Assembly (NCBI GenBank): GCA_900758165.1
Contig: CAAEQN010000111.1
Span: forward strand, 1 to 14,210
Source: Clostridia bacterium
GTDB lineage: Bacteria; Bacillota; Clostridia; TANB77; CAG-508
DNA length: 14,210 nt
Direction of reading: 5' to 3'
The notes beneath the pieces were generated by a model that made no database searches, was not told where the DNA came from, and was given only the letters and a program-made list of their open reading frames with translations. The position numbers and the translations under genes were made by a program. Each line of letters begins with the position of its first letter. The stretch's first letter is position 1. This document shows, one piece after another, positions 1-6,884 of the stretch.

Positions 1-104
1 CAAAATAACTTCGGTTTTTTCTTTATTTTCACATAAATTTCATAATTCTGTGGATAACGTTTCGGAAAATTTTCAAAAAATACCGAAACTTAAAAAAAAA
101 TATA
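1..104. other. Non-coding left edge with one inverted repeat
   Basis: No gene is visible here. A 7-bp perfect inverted repeat, GTTTCGG at 59-65 and CCGAAAC at 83-89, lies just upstream of the small-RNA promoter at 105. It has a 17-nt AT-rich interior and no T-run on either side, so it does not look like a terminator. It could be an operator for that promoter, but nothing else supports this. A single TTATCCACA (DnaA-box consensus) lies on the minus strand at 49-57. Confidence 0.3.
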
Positions 105-133
105 TTGACATATAATAAAAAGTATAGTATACT
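105..133 (+). promoter_or_regulatory. Strong sigma-A-type promoter of the small RNA
   Basis: TTGACA at 105-110 and TATACT at 128-133 are separated by exactly 17 bases: a perfect -35 and a -10 with one mismatch to TATAAT. Transcription would start near 140-141. No ribosome binding site or sizeable ORF follows. Instead a terminator appears about 40 nt further on, so the product is most simply a short RNA. The strength fits an antitoxin RNA, which usually must be in excess of its target. Confidence 0.85.
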
Positions 134-161
134 ATATTTAGCTTAAGCAATAGAGTTATTT

Positions 162-179
162 ATAAGATGACAATTGCTC
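162..179. repeat. Direct repeat copy A (in the small RNA)
   Basis: ATAAGATGACAATTGCTC matches 336-354 with one missing A and one C/T difference. Read on the minus strand it is a degenerate copy of the toxin start: TTG TCA TCT TAT, followed here by AAA TAA. It supplies the antisense sequence of the small RNA, like the DRa/DRb repeats of the enterococcal par locus. Confidence 0.8.
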
Positions 180-212
180 GAGATATGTTGACCGCATATC
201 TCATTTTTTTTT
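180..212 (+). terminator. Intrinsic terminator of the small RNA
   Basis: An 8-bp perfect stem (GAGATATG 180-187 with CATATCTC 195-202) carries a 7-nt loop, TTGACCG. One A follows, then nine T. The loop contains UUGA, which fits the YUNR U-turn consensus known from rapidly pairing antisense RNAs. Its UUGACC is complementary to GGUCAA in the toxin mRNA terminator. Confidence 0.88.
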
Positions 213-213
213 G

Positions 214-244
214 CAAAAAATAAAGCGGTTGACCAGACCGCCTT
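214..244 (-). terminator. Intrinsic terminator of the toxin mRNA
   Basis: On the minus strand AAGGCGGT and ACCGCTTT form an 8-bp stem (one G-U) around the 7-nt loop CTGGTCA, followed by TTTATTTTTT. It lies 13 bases after the peptide stop codon and back to back with the terminator of the opposing small RNA. Read on the plus strand it has no T-run, so it serves only the minus strand. The loop begins CUGG, also a YUNR match. Confidence 0.82.
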
Positions 245-257
245 GACTAGCTTTGCA

Positions 258-347
258 CTAATCCTGAGTTTTTTGACTATCTTCTAAATCATTATTACTT
301 AATAATAATAAAACTATAAGACGCCAAATCAATTCATAAGATGACAA
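258..347 (-). CDS. 29-residue membrane peptide, predicted type I toxin (TxpA/BsrG/Fst-like)
   Basis: A TTG-started ORF of 29 codons is preceded by AAGGGGGTG (354-362), one mismatch from the ideal SD, with 6-8 nt spacing. An in-frame GTG at 354-356 lies inside the SD and is unlikely to be used. The peptide starts MSSYEL, has a short hydrophobic stretch at residues 6-16 (LIWRLIVLLLL, with a charged Arg at 9) and ends in a polar tail at 17-29 rich in N, D, E, Q and K. The S-x-Y-E-x-L start resembles TxpA (MSTYESL) and BsrG (MTVYESL) of Bacillus subtilis. The small size with an acidic/polar tail recalls Fst of Enterococcus. Family knowledge: such peptides insert into the membrane and are silenced by an antisense RNA. 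The gene has its own promoter and terminator, and its start region is duplicated in the opposing small RNA. Toxicity is inferred, not shown. The hydrophobic core is shorter than in known toxins, so a decayed or very divergent member is possible. Confidence 0.72.
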   Translation of the reverse strand: MSSYELIWRLIVLLLLSNNDLEDSQKTQD

Positions 348-354
348 ATTGTTC
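336..354. repeat. Direct repeat copy B (toxin translation start)
   Basis: ATAAGATGACAAATTGTTC is the partner of 162-179. On the minus strand it spans the bases just after the SD, the TTG start codon (345-347) and the next three codons. Pairing with the small RNA here would cover the ribosome docking site. A weaker third resemblance, ATAAGACGCCAAATC, lies at 316-330 inside the ORF. Confidence 0.8.
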
Positions 355-372
355 ACCCCCTTCAAAAAGATT

Positions 373-388
373 TCCTTTATGAAAAGGA
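373..388 (-). promoter_or_regulatory. 5' hairpin of the toxin mRNA
   Basis: TCCTTT-TCAT-AAAGGA on the minus strand forms a 6-bp perfect stem with a 4-nt loop, starting within one or two bases of the predicted transcription start (about 389). A helix at the extreme 5' end protects the fst toxin mRNA from decay, so the same role is suggested. The AAAGGA arm could also act as a decoy SD. Confidence 0.5.
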
Positions 389-395
389 TGTTTTT

Positions 396-424
396 ATTAT
401 ACTTTATTTTTACTTAAGTTTCAA
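396..424 (-). promoter_or_regulatory. Promoter of the toxin mRNA
   Basis: On the minus strand TTGAAA (419-424) and a perfect TATAAT (396-401) are separated by 17 bases. The start would be near 389, giving a leader of about 42 nt and an mRNA of about 175 nt. The promoter lies only about 60 bases after the polC stop codon, but its presence shows the peptide gene is an independent unit. Confidence 0.85.
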
Positions 425-482
425 CGATTTCTTTTAATTGCGTACAATATTTTTCTTTCATTTTTTTACAAATTATACCATT

Positions 483-3400
483 TTATGCGAATAAACTCAT
501 TTGATTACTTTGACTCATTCCTTTTAAACAACCTGCATTTGTTAATATTTCTATTACGGATTTTCCGATTTTTGCACGTATCTTCAAATCATCTATAGAC
601 ATAAATTCGCCATCTTCTCTAGCTTTTTGTATTCCTTGTGCTGCAACTGTTCCAAGTCCTGGTATACTATTTAATGGTGGCCTTATTCCCTCTTCTTCCA
701 CTTTAAATTTAACACTATCTGATTCATATAAATCAATAGGCAAGAAGTTTAATCCTCTTTCATACATCTCTAACACTATTTCTAAAACGCCATAAGTATC
801 TTGGTCTTTTTTGGTTGCTGCTTTTCCTGCAAGTTCTATTTCTTTCATTTTATTTTTTACTCTATCTACACCATGACACATTATATCACTATCAAAAGCA
901 TCTGCTCTAATTGTAAAATATGCTGCATAATATGCTTTTGGAATGTGTACTTTGAACCAAGCTATTCTAAAAGCATTTGTAACATATGCTGCAGCATGTG
1001 CTTTGGGGAACATGTACTTTATCTTTTTACAAGAGCCTATATACCATTCTGGAATATTGTATTCTCTCATTGTAGCTTCATGTTCTTTCCATTTTTCTGG
1101 GTCTTTTGATGGCTTTCCTTTACGTACAAATTCCATTATTTTGAAGGCTTTTTGTGGAGGTAACCCTTGTTTTATTAAATATATCATTATATCATCCCTA
1201 GTACATATTGCCTCATCCAGTTTGATTGTTCCTTGTTCAATTAGAGTTTGAGCATTGTTTAACCATACATCTGTACCATGTGATAGACCTGAAATACGAA
1301 TTAATTCTTCAAATGTTTTTGGTCTTGTATCTACAAGCATTCCTCTAACGAATTTTGTTCCAAATTCTGGTACTCCATAACTTCCTACTTCACTATGTAT
1401 TTGTTCAGGAGTAACTCCTAAAGCATCTGTTGAACTAAATATTGACATTGTCTCTTTATCATCTAGCGGTACTTTTGTTGGATCTTGTCCTGTTATATCA
1501 AATAACATTCTTATCATTGTTGGATCATCATGTCCTAAAATATCTAACTTCAATAGGTTTTGGTCTATAGAGTGATAGTCAAAGTGTGTTGTTATTATAT
1601 CTGATGTTGGGTCATCTGCTGGATGTTGTACTGGTGTGAATTCATAAATCTCTCTACCTTTTGGTACAACTATAATTCCACCTGGATGCTGTCCTGTTGT
1701 TCTTTTTATTCCCGTACAACCTTGTGCAACTCTTATTACTTCAGAATTATTAATTGGTATTCCTCTCTCTTCATTGTATTTTCTAACATATCCCATTGCA
1801 GTCTTGCCTGCGACTGTACCAACAGTTCCAGCTTTAAATGTAGTTCCTTTACCAAATATTACTTCCGTATATCTGTGTGCTTTTGCTTGATATTCTCCGG
1901 AGAAGTTTAAATCTATATCAGGCTCTTTATCTCCATTAAATCCCAGGAAGGTTTCAAATGGTATATCTATACCGTCTTTTGCTAGTTTATGTCCACATTT
2001 TGGGCAGTCTTTATCTGGTAAGTCAAATCCATTTTTAAATCCATAATCTGTAAAGTCTGAATATTTGCAGTTTGGGCATCTATAATGCGGTGGCAAAGAG
2101 TTTACTTCTGTAATACCTGTCATATTAGCAACAAATGAAGAACCTACAGATCCCCTAGAGCCTACTATATATCCGTCTTCGTTTGATTTCCAAACTAATT
2201 TTTGTGCTATTATGTACATAACCGAAAATCCATTTTTTATTATAGAAGTCAATTCCTTATCAAGTCTTTCTTCTACAATTTGTGGCAATGGATCTCCATA
2301 TAATTCATGCGCTTTATTATAAGCTATGTCTTTTATTGTTTTTTCACAATCATTAATATATGGCGGACATTTTTCTGGTGAAATTGGGCTAATTTGTTCG
2401 CACATATCAGCTACTTTATTAGTGTTTGTTACAACAACTTCATAAGCCTTTTCTTCTCCTAAATAGCTGAATTCTTCTAGCATTTCTTCTGTAGTACGTA
2501 AATATAATGGTGCTTGCATATCGCAGTCTGCATAGCCCTGACCTGCTTCTAGTATTCTTCTGTATATTTCGTCCTCCGGATCCATAAAATGAACATCACA
2601 AGTTGCTACAACTAGTTTGTCTAATTTTTCTCCTAATGATACTATTTTTCTATTTATGTCTTGAAGTGCTTTCACATCTGGCACGACACCATTTCTTACA
2701 AGGAACATGTTATTCCCTGTTGGCTGAATTTCTAAATAATCGTAATCTCTTGCAATTGCTTCTATTTCTTCGTCATCTTTACCTAATTCTATTGCTTGAT
2801 ACAATTCTCCTGCTTCACAAGCACTTCCTAATATTAATCCTTCTGAATATTTTTTGTAGATTGATTTTAAAATTAGTGGTCTTTTATAAAAATAGTCAAG
2901 ATGTGATATTGATATTAATTTATATAGATTTCTTAATCCAATATAATTTGTTGCTAAAATTATTGCGTGGAAACTCTTTAATTTTTTGTAATTTACTTTT
3001 CCTTGTGATATCTTATCTATATCTTCAAGTGTTTTTACACCTTTTTCCTCCAATTTTTGTAACATAACCTTAAATACTTTTACTGTTGTATCTACATCAT
3101 CTAAAGCTCTATGAGCAACTATTACTTCTATTCCTAAATTTTCTGCAATTATTCCTAATTTATATTTCTTATAATCTGGAAATAATTCTTTAGCAAGTCT
3201 TAATGTATCCAAATATGTATTATCAAAGCTTAAGCCTAATTGTTTTGCATTATATTTTAAAAATCCAACATCAAAATCTGCATTGTGTGCAACAACTACA
3301 CTATCTCCTATAAATTCTAATACCTTTGGCAAAACCTCATCAATTGTCTTTGCATCTTTTACCATATCATCTGTTATATTTGTTACTTCAACAACGCGTT

Positions 3401-5000
3401 GTGGAATAGGTTTTTCAGGATTTACAAAGCATTCAAATTCATCTATAACCTCTCCATTTTCGTTCATTTTCATAATTCCTATTTCAGTAATCTTTTCTGT
3501 TCTAAACGAAAGTCCTGTTGTTTCTAAATCTAGAACACAATATGTTGTATGTAAATTCTGTCCTTTTGGATTTGTTGTACATGGAACTTTATCTGGTACT
3601 AAATATGCTTCAACACCATATAACACTTTCATATCTGGGTTATTTACTCCAAGCATTTTATGGGCATCTGGAAAAGCTTGTACACTTCCATGATCTGTTA
3701 TTGCTATAGATTTCATGCCCCACTTCATTGCTCTTTTTATTAAGTCTTTAACAGGAGTAATTCCATCCATTGCGCTCATTTGAGTATGCATATGTAATTC
3801 AACTCTCTTTACTGGTGCATTATCTGTTCTTGAAAAAGCTTTCTCCTCTGGCATTTCTACTATTGCATTTACTAAAACTCCAAGTTGCTTTGCATAAGGG
3901 TCAAATTGTGCTGTTCCTGCAATTCTAACTTTGCCAGCATTTTTTAGTCTTTTCTTTATATTATCTGTTTTTTCTTGAGTTGCAAATACTTTACAATCTA
4001 TTGTGTTTGTACCGTCATAAACACTAAATATTATAAGGTTCTTTCCTGATTTAAGTTCTCTTACTTTTATTCCTAAATTTATGTTATCGTCTTTTGGATC
4101 TAACTCTACCTTTAAAACCTTTCCTTCTAATTGTACATTACCGCTATCTACTCCAATATCTTGAATCTTCGTAATAGACTCTTTTAGATTTAGACTTCTT
4201 CCATAGATTAAAGGAGTATCAACTTCATCTTCTTGCATCATTGGCATTGGTGATTCAGGAGAATTATTCACTTTTTCTTCTGCCTTAACATCATTTTGTT
4301 TATTTGTTTTTATATTTGTATTTTTATTATCTCTAACAACTGCTTTGTTCTGTTTTGGAGTACTCTCTAAATTATTTTGTGTAAGCTCTAATATTGTTTC
4401 TTTTTCTAACTTCCTTTGGTTTTCTTTATATTTAGATATTGAATTCTCACTTATTTTTTCTGTATATGTAATAGTATATTTTTTACCATATACGTTCTCT
4501 ATAATTGAAGAAAATACTTCACTAAATTTATTATTTTCCAAAAATTCTTTTCCATTAAGATTCAATGTAACTTGAATATGATTTTTTTCAATATTTATAA
4601 TACTGTCTTTTAAAAACGCCTTTGCGATAGGATGCTTATGGGAAATATAATTAACTATACTTGTCCATTCGTTAATTATTTTATTTGAAATATCTTCTTG
4701 TAAATTATTTTGATTTTTGTTTTGTTCATTAGTAAAATTGATTATATTATTTGTATTATTTAAATTGTATTTAATATTTATTTTTGCCTCTTTAACTTGA
4801 AAACGTTTTTCTATATATTTTTCTAGCTCTAATATATCTGTTATATTTATAATGTTGTCAGATTCTATAAGTATTTCCAATACGTTTTTCTTCTTATATA
4901 AATTGATTCCTATAACTTTTGCATCATTTAGTTCAAAGCTAGACGAATTATAATCTTTAAAAACCTGCTTAACGGTTTTAGGAATTTTTACTTCCTCCAT
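483..5000 (-). CDS. polC: DNA polymerase III PolC (Gram-positive replicative polymerase with proofreading)
   Basis: PolC is the main replicative DNA polymerase of low-GC Gram-positives and works with the beta clamp. It is 1505 residues, slightly longer than the usual 1430-1465. Domains: N-terminal region and an OB fold up to about 390, with an Asn/Lys-rich linker at about 190-260 that likely accounts for the extra length. A PHP domain starts near 398 (HMHT with H403/H405, TDHG with D436/H437) and is interrupted by a DEDDh 3'-5' exonuclease at about 487-655 (D491, E493, D575, H630, D635). PHP resumes with CDVHF at 801-805. The zinc-binding CPNC/CPKC pair is C975, C978, C999, C1002. The polymerase motif PDIDLNFSG carries catalytic D1028 and D1030. 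A helix-hairpin-helix region (PGLGTVAA) follows. The last residues, QMSLFA, fit the QxxLF clamp-binding motif. Start: ATG preceded by ATGGGGGC. All catalytic residues are present. ispG, a frequent upstream neighbour, is absent. Confidence 0.98.
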   Translation of the reverse strand: MEEVKIPKTVKQVFKDYNSSSFELNDAKVIGINLYKKKNVLEILIESDNIINITDILELEKYIEKRFQVKEAKINIKYNLNNTNNIINFTNEQNKNQNNLQEDISNKIINEWTSIVNYISHKHPIAKAFLKDSIINIEKNHIQVTLNLNGKEFLENNKFSEVFSSIIENVYGKKYTITYTEKISENSISKYKENQRKLEKETILELTQNNLESTPKQNKAVVRDNKNTNIKTNKQNDVKAEEKVNNSPESPMPMMQEDEVDTPLIYGRSLNLKESITKIQDIGVDSGNVQLEGKVLKVELDPKDDNINLGIKVRELKSGKNLIIFSVYDGTNTIDCKVFATQEKTDNIKKRLKNAGKVRIAGTAQFDPYAKQLGVLVNAIVEMPEEKAFSRTDNAPVKRVELHMHTQMSAMDGITPVKDLIKRAMKWGMKSIAITDHGSVQAFPDAHKMLGVNNPDMKVLYGVEAYLVPDKVPCTTNPKGQNLHTTYCVLDLETTGLSFRTEKITEIGIMKMNENGEVIDEFECFVNPEKPIPQRVVEVTNITDDMVKDAKTIDEVLPKVLEFIGDSVVVAHNADFDVGFLKYNAKQLGLSFDNTYLDTLRLAKELFPDYKKYKLGIIAENLGIEVIVAHRALDDVDTTVKVFKVMLQKLEEKGVKTLEDIDKISQGKVNYKKLKSFHAIILATNYIGLRNLYKLISISHLDYFYKRPLILKSIYKKYSEGLILGSACEAGELYQAIELGKDDEEIEAIARDYDYLEIQPTGNNMFLVRNGVVPDVKALQDINRKIVSLGEKLDKLVVATCDVHFMDPEDEIYRRILEAGQGYADCDMQAPLYLRTTEEMLEEFSYLGEEKAYEVVVTNTNKVADMCEQISPISPEKCPPYINDCEKTIKDIAYNKAHELYGDPLPQIVEERLDKELTSIIKNGFSVMYIIAQKLVWKSNEDGYIVGSRGSVGSSFVANMTGITEVNSLPPHYRCPNCKYSDFTDYGFKNGFDLPDKDCPKCGHKLAKDGIDIPFETFLGFNGDKEPDIDLNFSGEYQAKAHRYTEVIFGKGTTFKAGTVGTVAGKTAMGYVRKYNEERGIPINNSEVIRVAQGCTGIKRTTGQHPGGIIVVPKGREIYEFTPVQHPADDPTSDIITTHFDYHSIDQNLLKLDILGHDDPTMIRMLFDITGQDPTKVPLDDKETMSIFSSTDALGVTPEQIHSEVGSYGVPEFGTKFVRGMLVDTRPKTFEELIRISGLSHGTDVWLNNAQTLIEQGTIKLDEAICTRDDIMIYLIKQGLPPQKAFKIMEFVRKGKPSKDPEKWKEHEATMREYNIPEWYIGSCKKIKYMFPKAHAAAYVTNAFRIAWFKVHIPKAYYAAYFTIRADAFDSDIMCHGVDRVKNKMKEIELAGKAATKKDQDTYGVLEIVLEMYERGLNFLPIDLYESDSVKFKVEEEGIRPPLNSIPGLGTVAAQGIQKAREDGEFMSIDDLKIRAKIGKSVIEILTNAGCLKGMSQSNQMSLFA

Positions 5001-5125
5001 AAATTATTGCCCCCATTTTTTGTATTATAATATTATAAATATACTACAATTACTATATAATTATCTTTTTTAATATATGGTTTTACATGTAGCGGCCAAA
5101 CATGGCGAGTGTAGAGTTATTTTAA
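5001..5125. other. Gap between rseP and polC
   Basis: These 125 bases contain no gene. On the minus strand a small GC-richer patch near 5091-5107 can form short hairpins (GCCA/TGGC at 5095-5106, CATGT/ACATG around it) with no following T-run, so it is not a convincing terminator. TATAAT-like sequences at about 5024-5040 could be a -10 for polC, but no good -35 lies at the right distance. polC may be read through from rseP or have a weak promoter of its own. Confidence 0.3.
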
Positions 5126-5893
5126 CTAGAGTATTCTTACTATATCATTAAAAGTTACAAAAATAGATAATCCTATAAGTATTGCAAATCCTAGTAATTG
5201 TATTTTTATTTCTGTATCCTCTTTTAATGGTTTTCTACGTATTGCTTCTATTATTAATAGTAGTATCTTTCCTCCATCAAGTGGCGGAAATGGTATTAAA
5301 TTTGTTACTCCTAAAGATATAGAAATTACTGCTAATATATAAGTAAATTCTGCAAAGCCATTTGTTTTTGCTACTACTTCAGATATTCCCACAGGGCCAA
5401 TTAATTGGTCTTTTGTTATTTTTCCTGTAAATAAATTTTTAACACCTTCTATAGTTTCTGTAGCAAACTTTGCCGTACTACTGCCCGCTAATTTTACAGT
5501 ATTTTGAAAATTGCTTGCAATCTCCGCATTTTGGCTTATTATTACAGCTGATAATATAAAATATATAATAAGTGCAAATATAATATTCACTATTGCACCT
5601 GCTGCAACTATAGCTATTCTTCTTGGTACACTGGCTTTACTAAAAGACCCTTCATTATCGCTTCTTTCTTCTTCTCCCTCCATGCGAACAAATCCCCCTA
5701 AAGGGATTAGTCTTAATGCATATTTAGTTTCTTTTGTTTCTTTCCTCCAAATTACTGGTCCAAAGCCTATTGAAAACTCATTAACTTTAACTTTGCATAA
5801 TTTTGCTATTAAAAAATGTCCTGTTTCATGTATTCCTATTAGAAATCCTAACAAAAATACAATCTTAATTATCGCTAACAAAGTGCTAATCAA
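5126..5893 (-). CDS. rseP: RseP-type site-2 protease lacking the PDZ domain
   Basis: This is an intramembrane zinc metalloprotease (M50 family) that cuts membrane-embedded substrates such as anti-sigma factors and signal-peptide remnants. The zinc site is complete: HETGH at 22-26 in the first membrane segment and NLIPFPPLDGG at 198-208 with D206. The typical sequences GFGP (43-46), RLIPLGGFVRM (61-71) and GPVGI (166-170) are present. It is only 255 residues against about 330-430 in the family. After the second membrane segment (about 94-119) only about a dozen residues separate it from the conserved segment at about 132, where relatives carry a PDZ domain of roughly 80-90 residues. Reading is continuous, so this is a compact form rather than a frameshift. 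The start is TTG, chosen because AGGAGG (about 5898-5903) precedes it and overlaps the stop of the upstream kinase gene, suggesting translational coupling. Confidence 0.9.
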   Translation of the reverse strand: MISTLLAIIKIVFLLGFLIGIHETGHFLIAKLCKVKVNEFSIGFGPVIWRKETKETKYALRLIPLGGFVRMEGEEERSDNEGSFSKASVPRRIAIVAAGAIVNIIFALIIYFILSAVIISQNAEIASNFQNTVKLAGSSTAKFATETIEGVKNLFTGKITKDQLIGPVGISEVVAKTNGFAEFTYILAVISISLGVTNLIPFPPLDGGKILLLIIEAIRRKPLKEDTEIKIQLLGFAILIGLSIFVTFNDIVRIL

Positions 5894-5902
5894 TTTTTCC
5901 TC

Positions 5903-6868
5903 CTATCTTTCTAAAGGTTCTTGTTGACCTTTTTGTGCAAGTTCTATTTCTTGCTTTATTTGATATAATTGTTTTTCTAATTCTGCAATCTCATCTAATT
6001 CTACTTGCGATAAAATTCTATTAGGTGGATTTTTTATTACTTCCAATCTTTTTGATATTGTTGGTAATGCTCTTGTTCTATCTTTTTTTCTTTCTTCAAT
6101 AAGTGCTTCTGTTGCGCTTGTATATATGTTTTCTTCCCATTCTGAACTATACACCATTCTTGGCTGTCTTATATCTAATCCTCTTACATATACTTCTATA
6201 CGGTCTGATATTTCTTCTTGTTCTAATAGTTCTAATGTTTTTGCAACACCTTCGTATGTTGCATTATGAGCATCAACGCCTATTAACCTAGAATTTTCTC
6301 CTATGTTCATCATTGCGTTATGTCTTTCAAACATGGATAATAAACTTTCAATGTCTGATGTTGCTATTACTTTTACTACTTTTTGATATTGTTCCGGCCA
6401 AGTTTGCATTGTATCTAATATTCTTCTATTTTTCATAGTTCCATCAAATATAAAATTATATCCTTTATCTACCGCCTCCTGCATTACTATAGGAGTAACT
6501 CTATTAGAGCCTGTTGCACTTATTGGAACAAAATATTCTGGAACTTCTTTATTTATTTTATTTGCTTCTGGATAATAGTTTCTGTATTGGTCGTCATCTA
6601 TTACAACAACATCTTGGTCCACTTCGTTTAATTTTAATGTAGAATCTGCAACTAGGCTGCTTTTTCCTCCTCCAATTTGTCCTGCAAGTACAATAGCAAG
6701 TTTCTTTTCTGTTGTGGCTGGTCTGCTTAAACCAAATGTATGTAATTTTGACTCCTCTAACATTTTTTTAAATTTTGAAATGTCAATATTATATCTCTCT
6801 ATATCTTGCTGTTTTTCTTCTTCAGATAATTTTAATCCATATTTTTCTAAAGCTTCTTCTAAATTCAT
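5903..6868 (-). CDS. Zeta-toxin-like P-loop kinase, second copy
   Basis: This 321-residue P-loop protein is related to zeta/PezT kinases, which phosphorylate UDP-N-acetylglucosamine at the 3'-OH and poison cell-wall synthesis. Visible features: Walker A GQIGGGKSS at 63-71; IDDDQYR at 90-96, matching the zeta IDxD motif that carries the catalytic Asp; FDGTMKN at 141-147; and conserved arginines R182 and R194 in the lid region. The HP after the catalytic motif is YP here. The C-terminus (about 285-315) is Glu/Gln/Lys-rich and likely a coiled coil. It is clearly a paralogue of the next gene upstream: same order of motifs and the same TMKNxRILxTM segment. SD AAAGGATG precedes the ATG. It lies 16 bases after its paralogue and its stop overlaps the rseP SD. 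Whether it is toxic, or a housekeeping sugar-nucleotide or nucleotide kinase, cannot be told from sequence. Confidence 0.85.
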   Translation of the reverse strand: MNLEEALEKYGLKLSEEEKQQDIERYNIDISKFKKMLEESKLHTFGLSRPATTEKKLAIVLAGQIGGGKSSLVADSTLKLNEVDQDVVVIDDDQYRNYYPEANKINKEVPEYFVPISATGSNRVTPIVMQEAVDKGYNFIFDGTMKNRRILDTMQTWPEQYQKVVKVIATSDIESLLSMFERHNAMMNIGENSRLIGVDAHNATYEGVAKTLELLEQEEISDRIEVYVRGLDIRQPRMVYSSEWEENIYTSATEALIEERKKDRTRALPTISKRLEVIKNPPNRILSQVELDEIAELEKQLYQIKQEIELAQKGQQEPLER

Positions 6869-6884
6869 ACTTTAACATCCTTTA

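Larger units (their letters stand above)
140..212 (+). ncRNA. Predicted antisense small RNA (type I antitoxin, RNAII-like)
   Basis: This RNA of about 70 nt is bounded by a near-consensus promoter and an intrinsic terminator. Two hairpins can be read. The first pairs AGCAAT (146-151) with ATTGCT (173-178) and exposes a 21-nt loop. The second is the terminator stem 180-187/195-202. The exposed loop and following bases (158-179) are complementary to the start region of the peptide gene at 258-347: 16 consecutive pairs with one G-U, then a one-base bulge and a few more pairs. The terminator loop is also complementary to the terminator loop of the toxin mRNA. The RNA is therefore inferred to block translation of the peptide and bring about decay of its mRNA, as RNAII does in the enterococcal par locus. 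An 18-codon reading frame from 167 runs through the terminator without an SD and is not considered real. Confidence 0.75.

Noticed and set aside
49..57. Perfect DnaA box (TTATCCACA on the minus strand)
   Set aside because: Only one copy is seen. An origin needs a cluster with an AT-rich unwinding element and usually dnaA or dnaN nearby.
167..223. 18-codon ORF on the plus strand inside the small RNA
   Set aside because: It has no SD, and it runs through the terminator stem and T-run, ending after the predicted transcript end.
213..256. Shared bidirectional terminator for toxin and small RNA
   Set aside because: The two RNAs have separate adjacent hairpins, each with a T-run only in its own direction.
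415..462. 15-codon ATG ORF on the minus strand just after polC
   Set aside because: There is no SD, it is very short, and it overlaps the toxin promoter.
801..4575. Several plus-strand ORFs of 60-155 codons
   Set aside because: They are mirror frames of polC with hydrophobic, Cys/Phe-rich translations and no SD.
5091..5107. GC-richer hairpin between rseP and polC as a terminator
   Set aside because: The stem is only 4-5 bp and there is no T-run on the minus strand.
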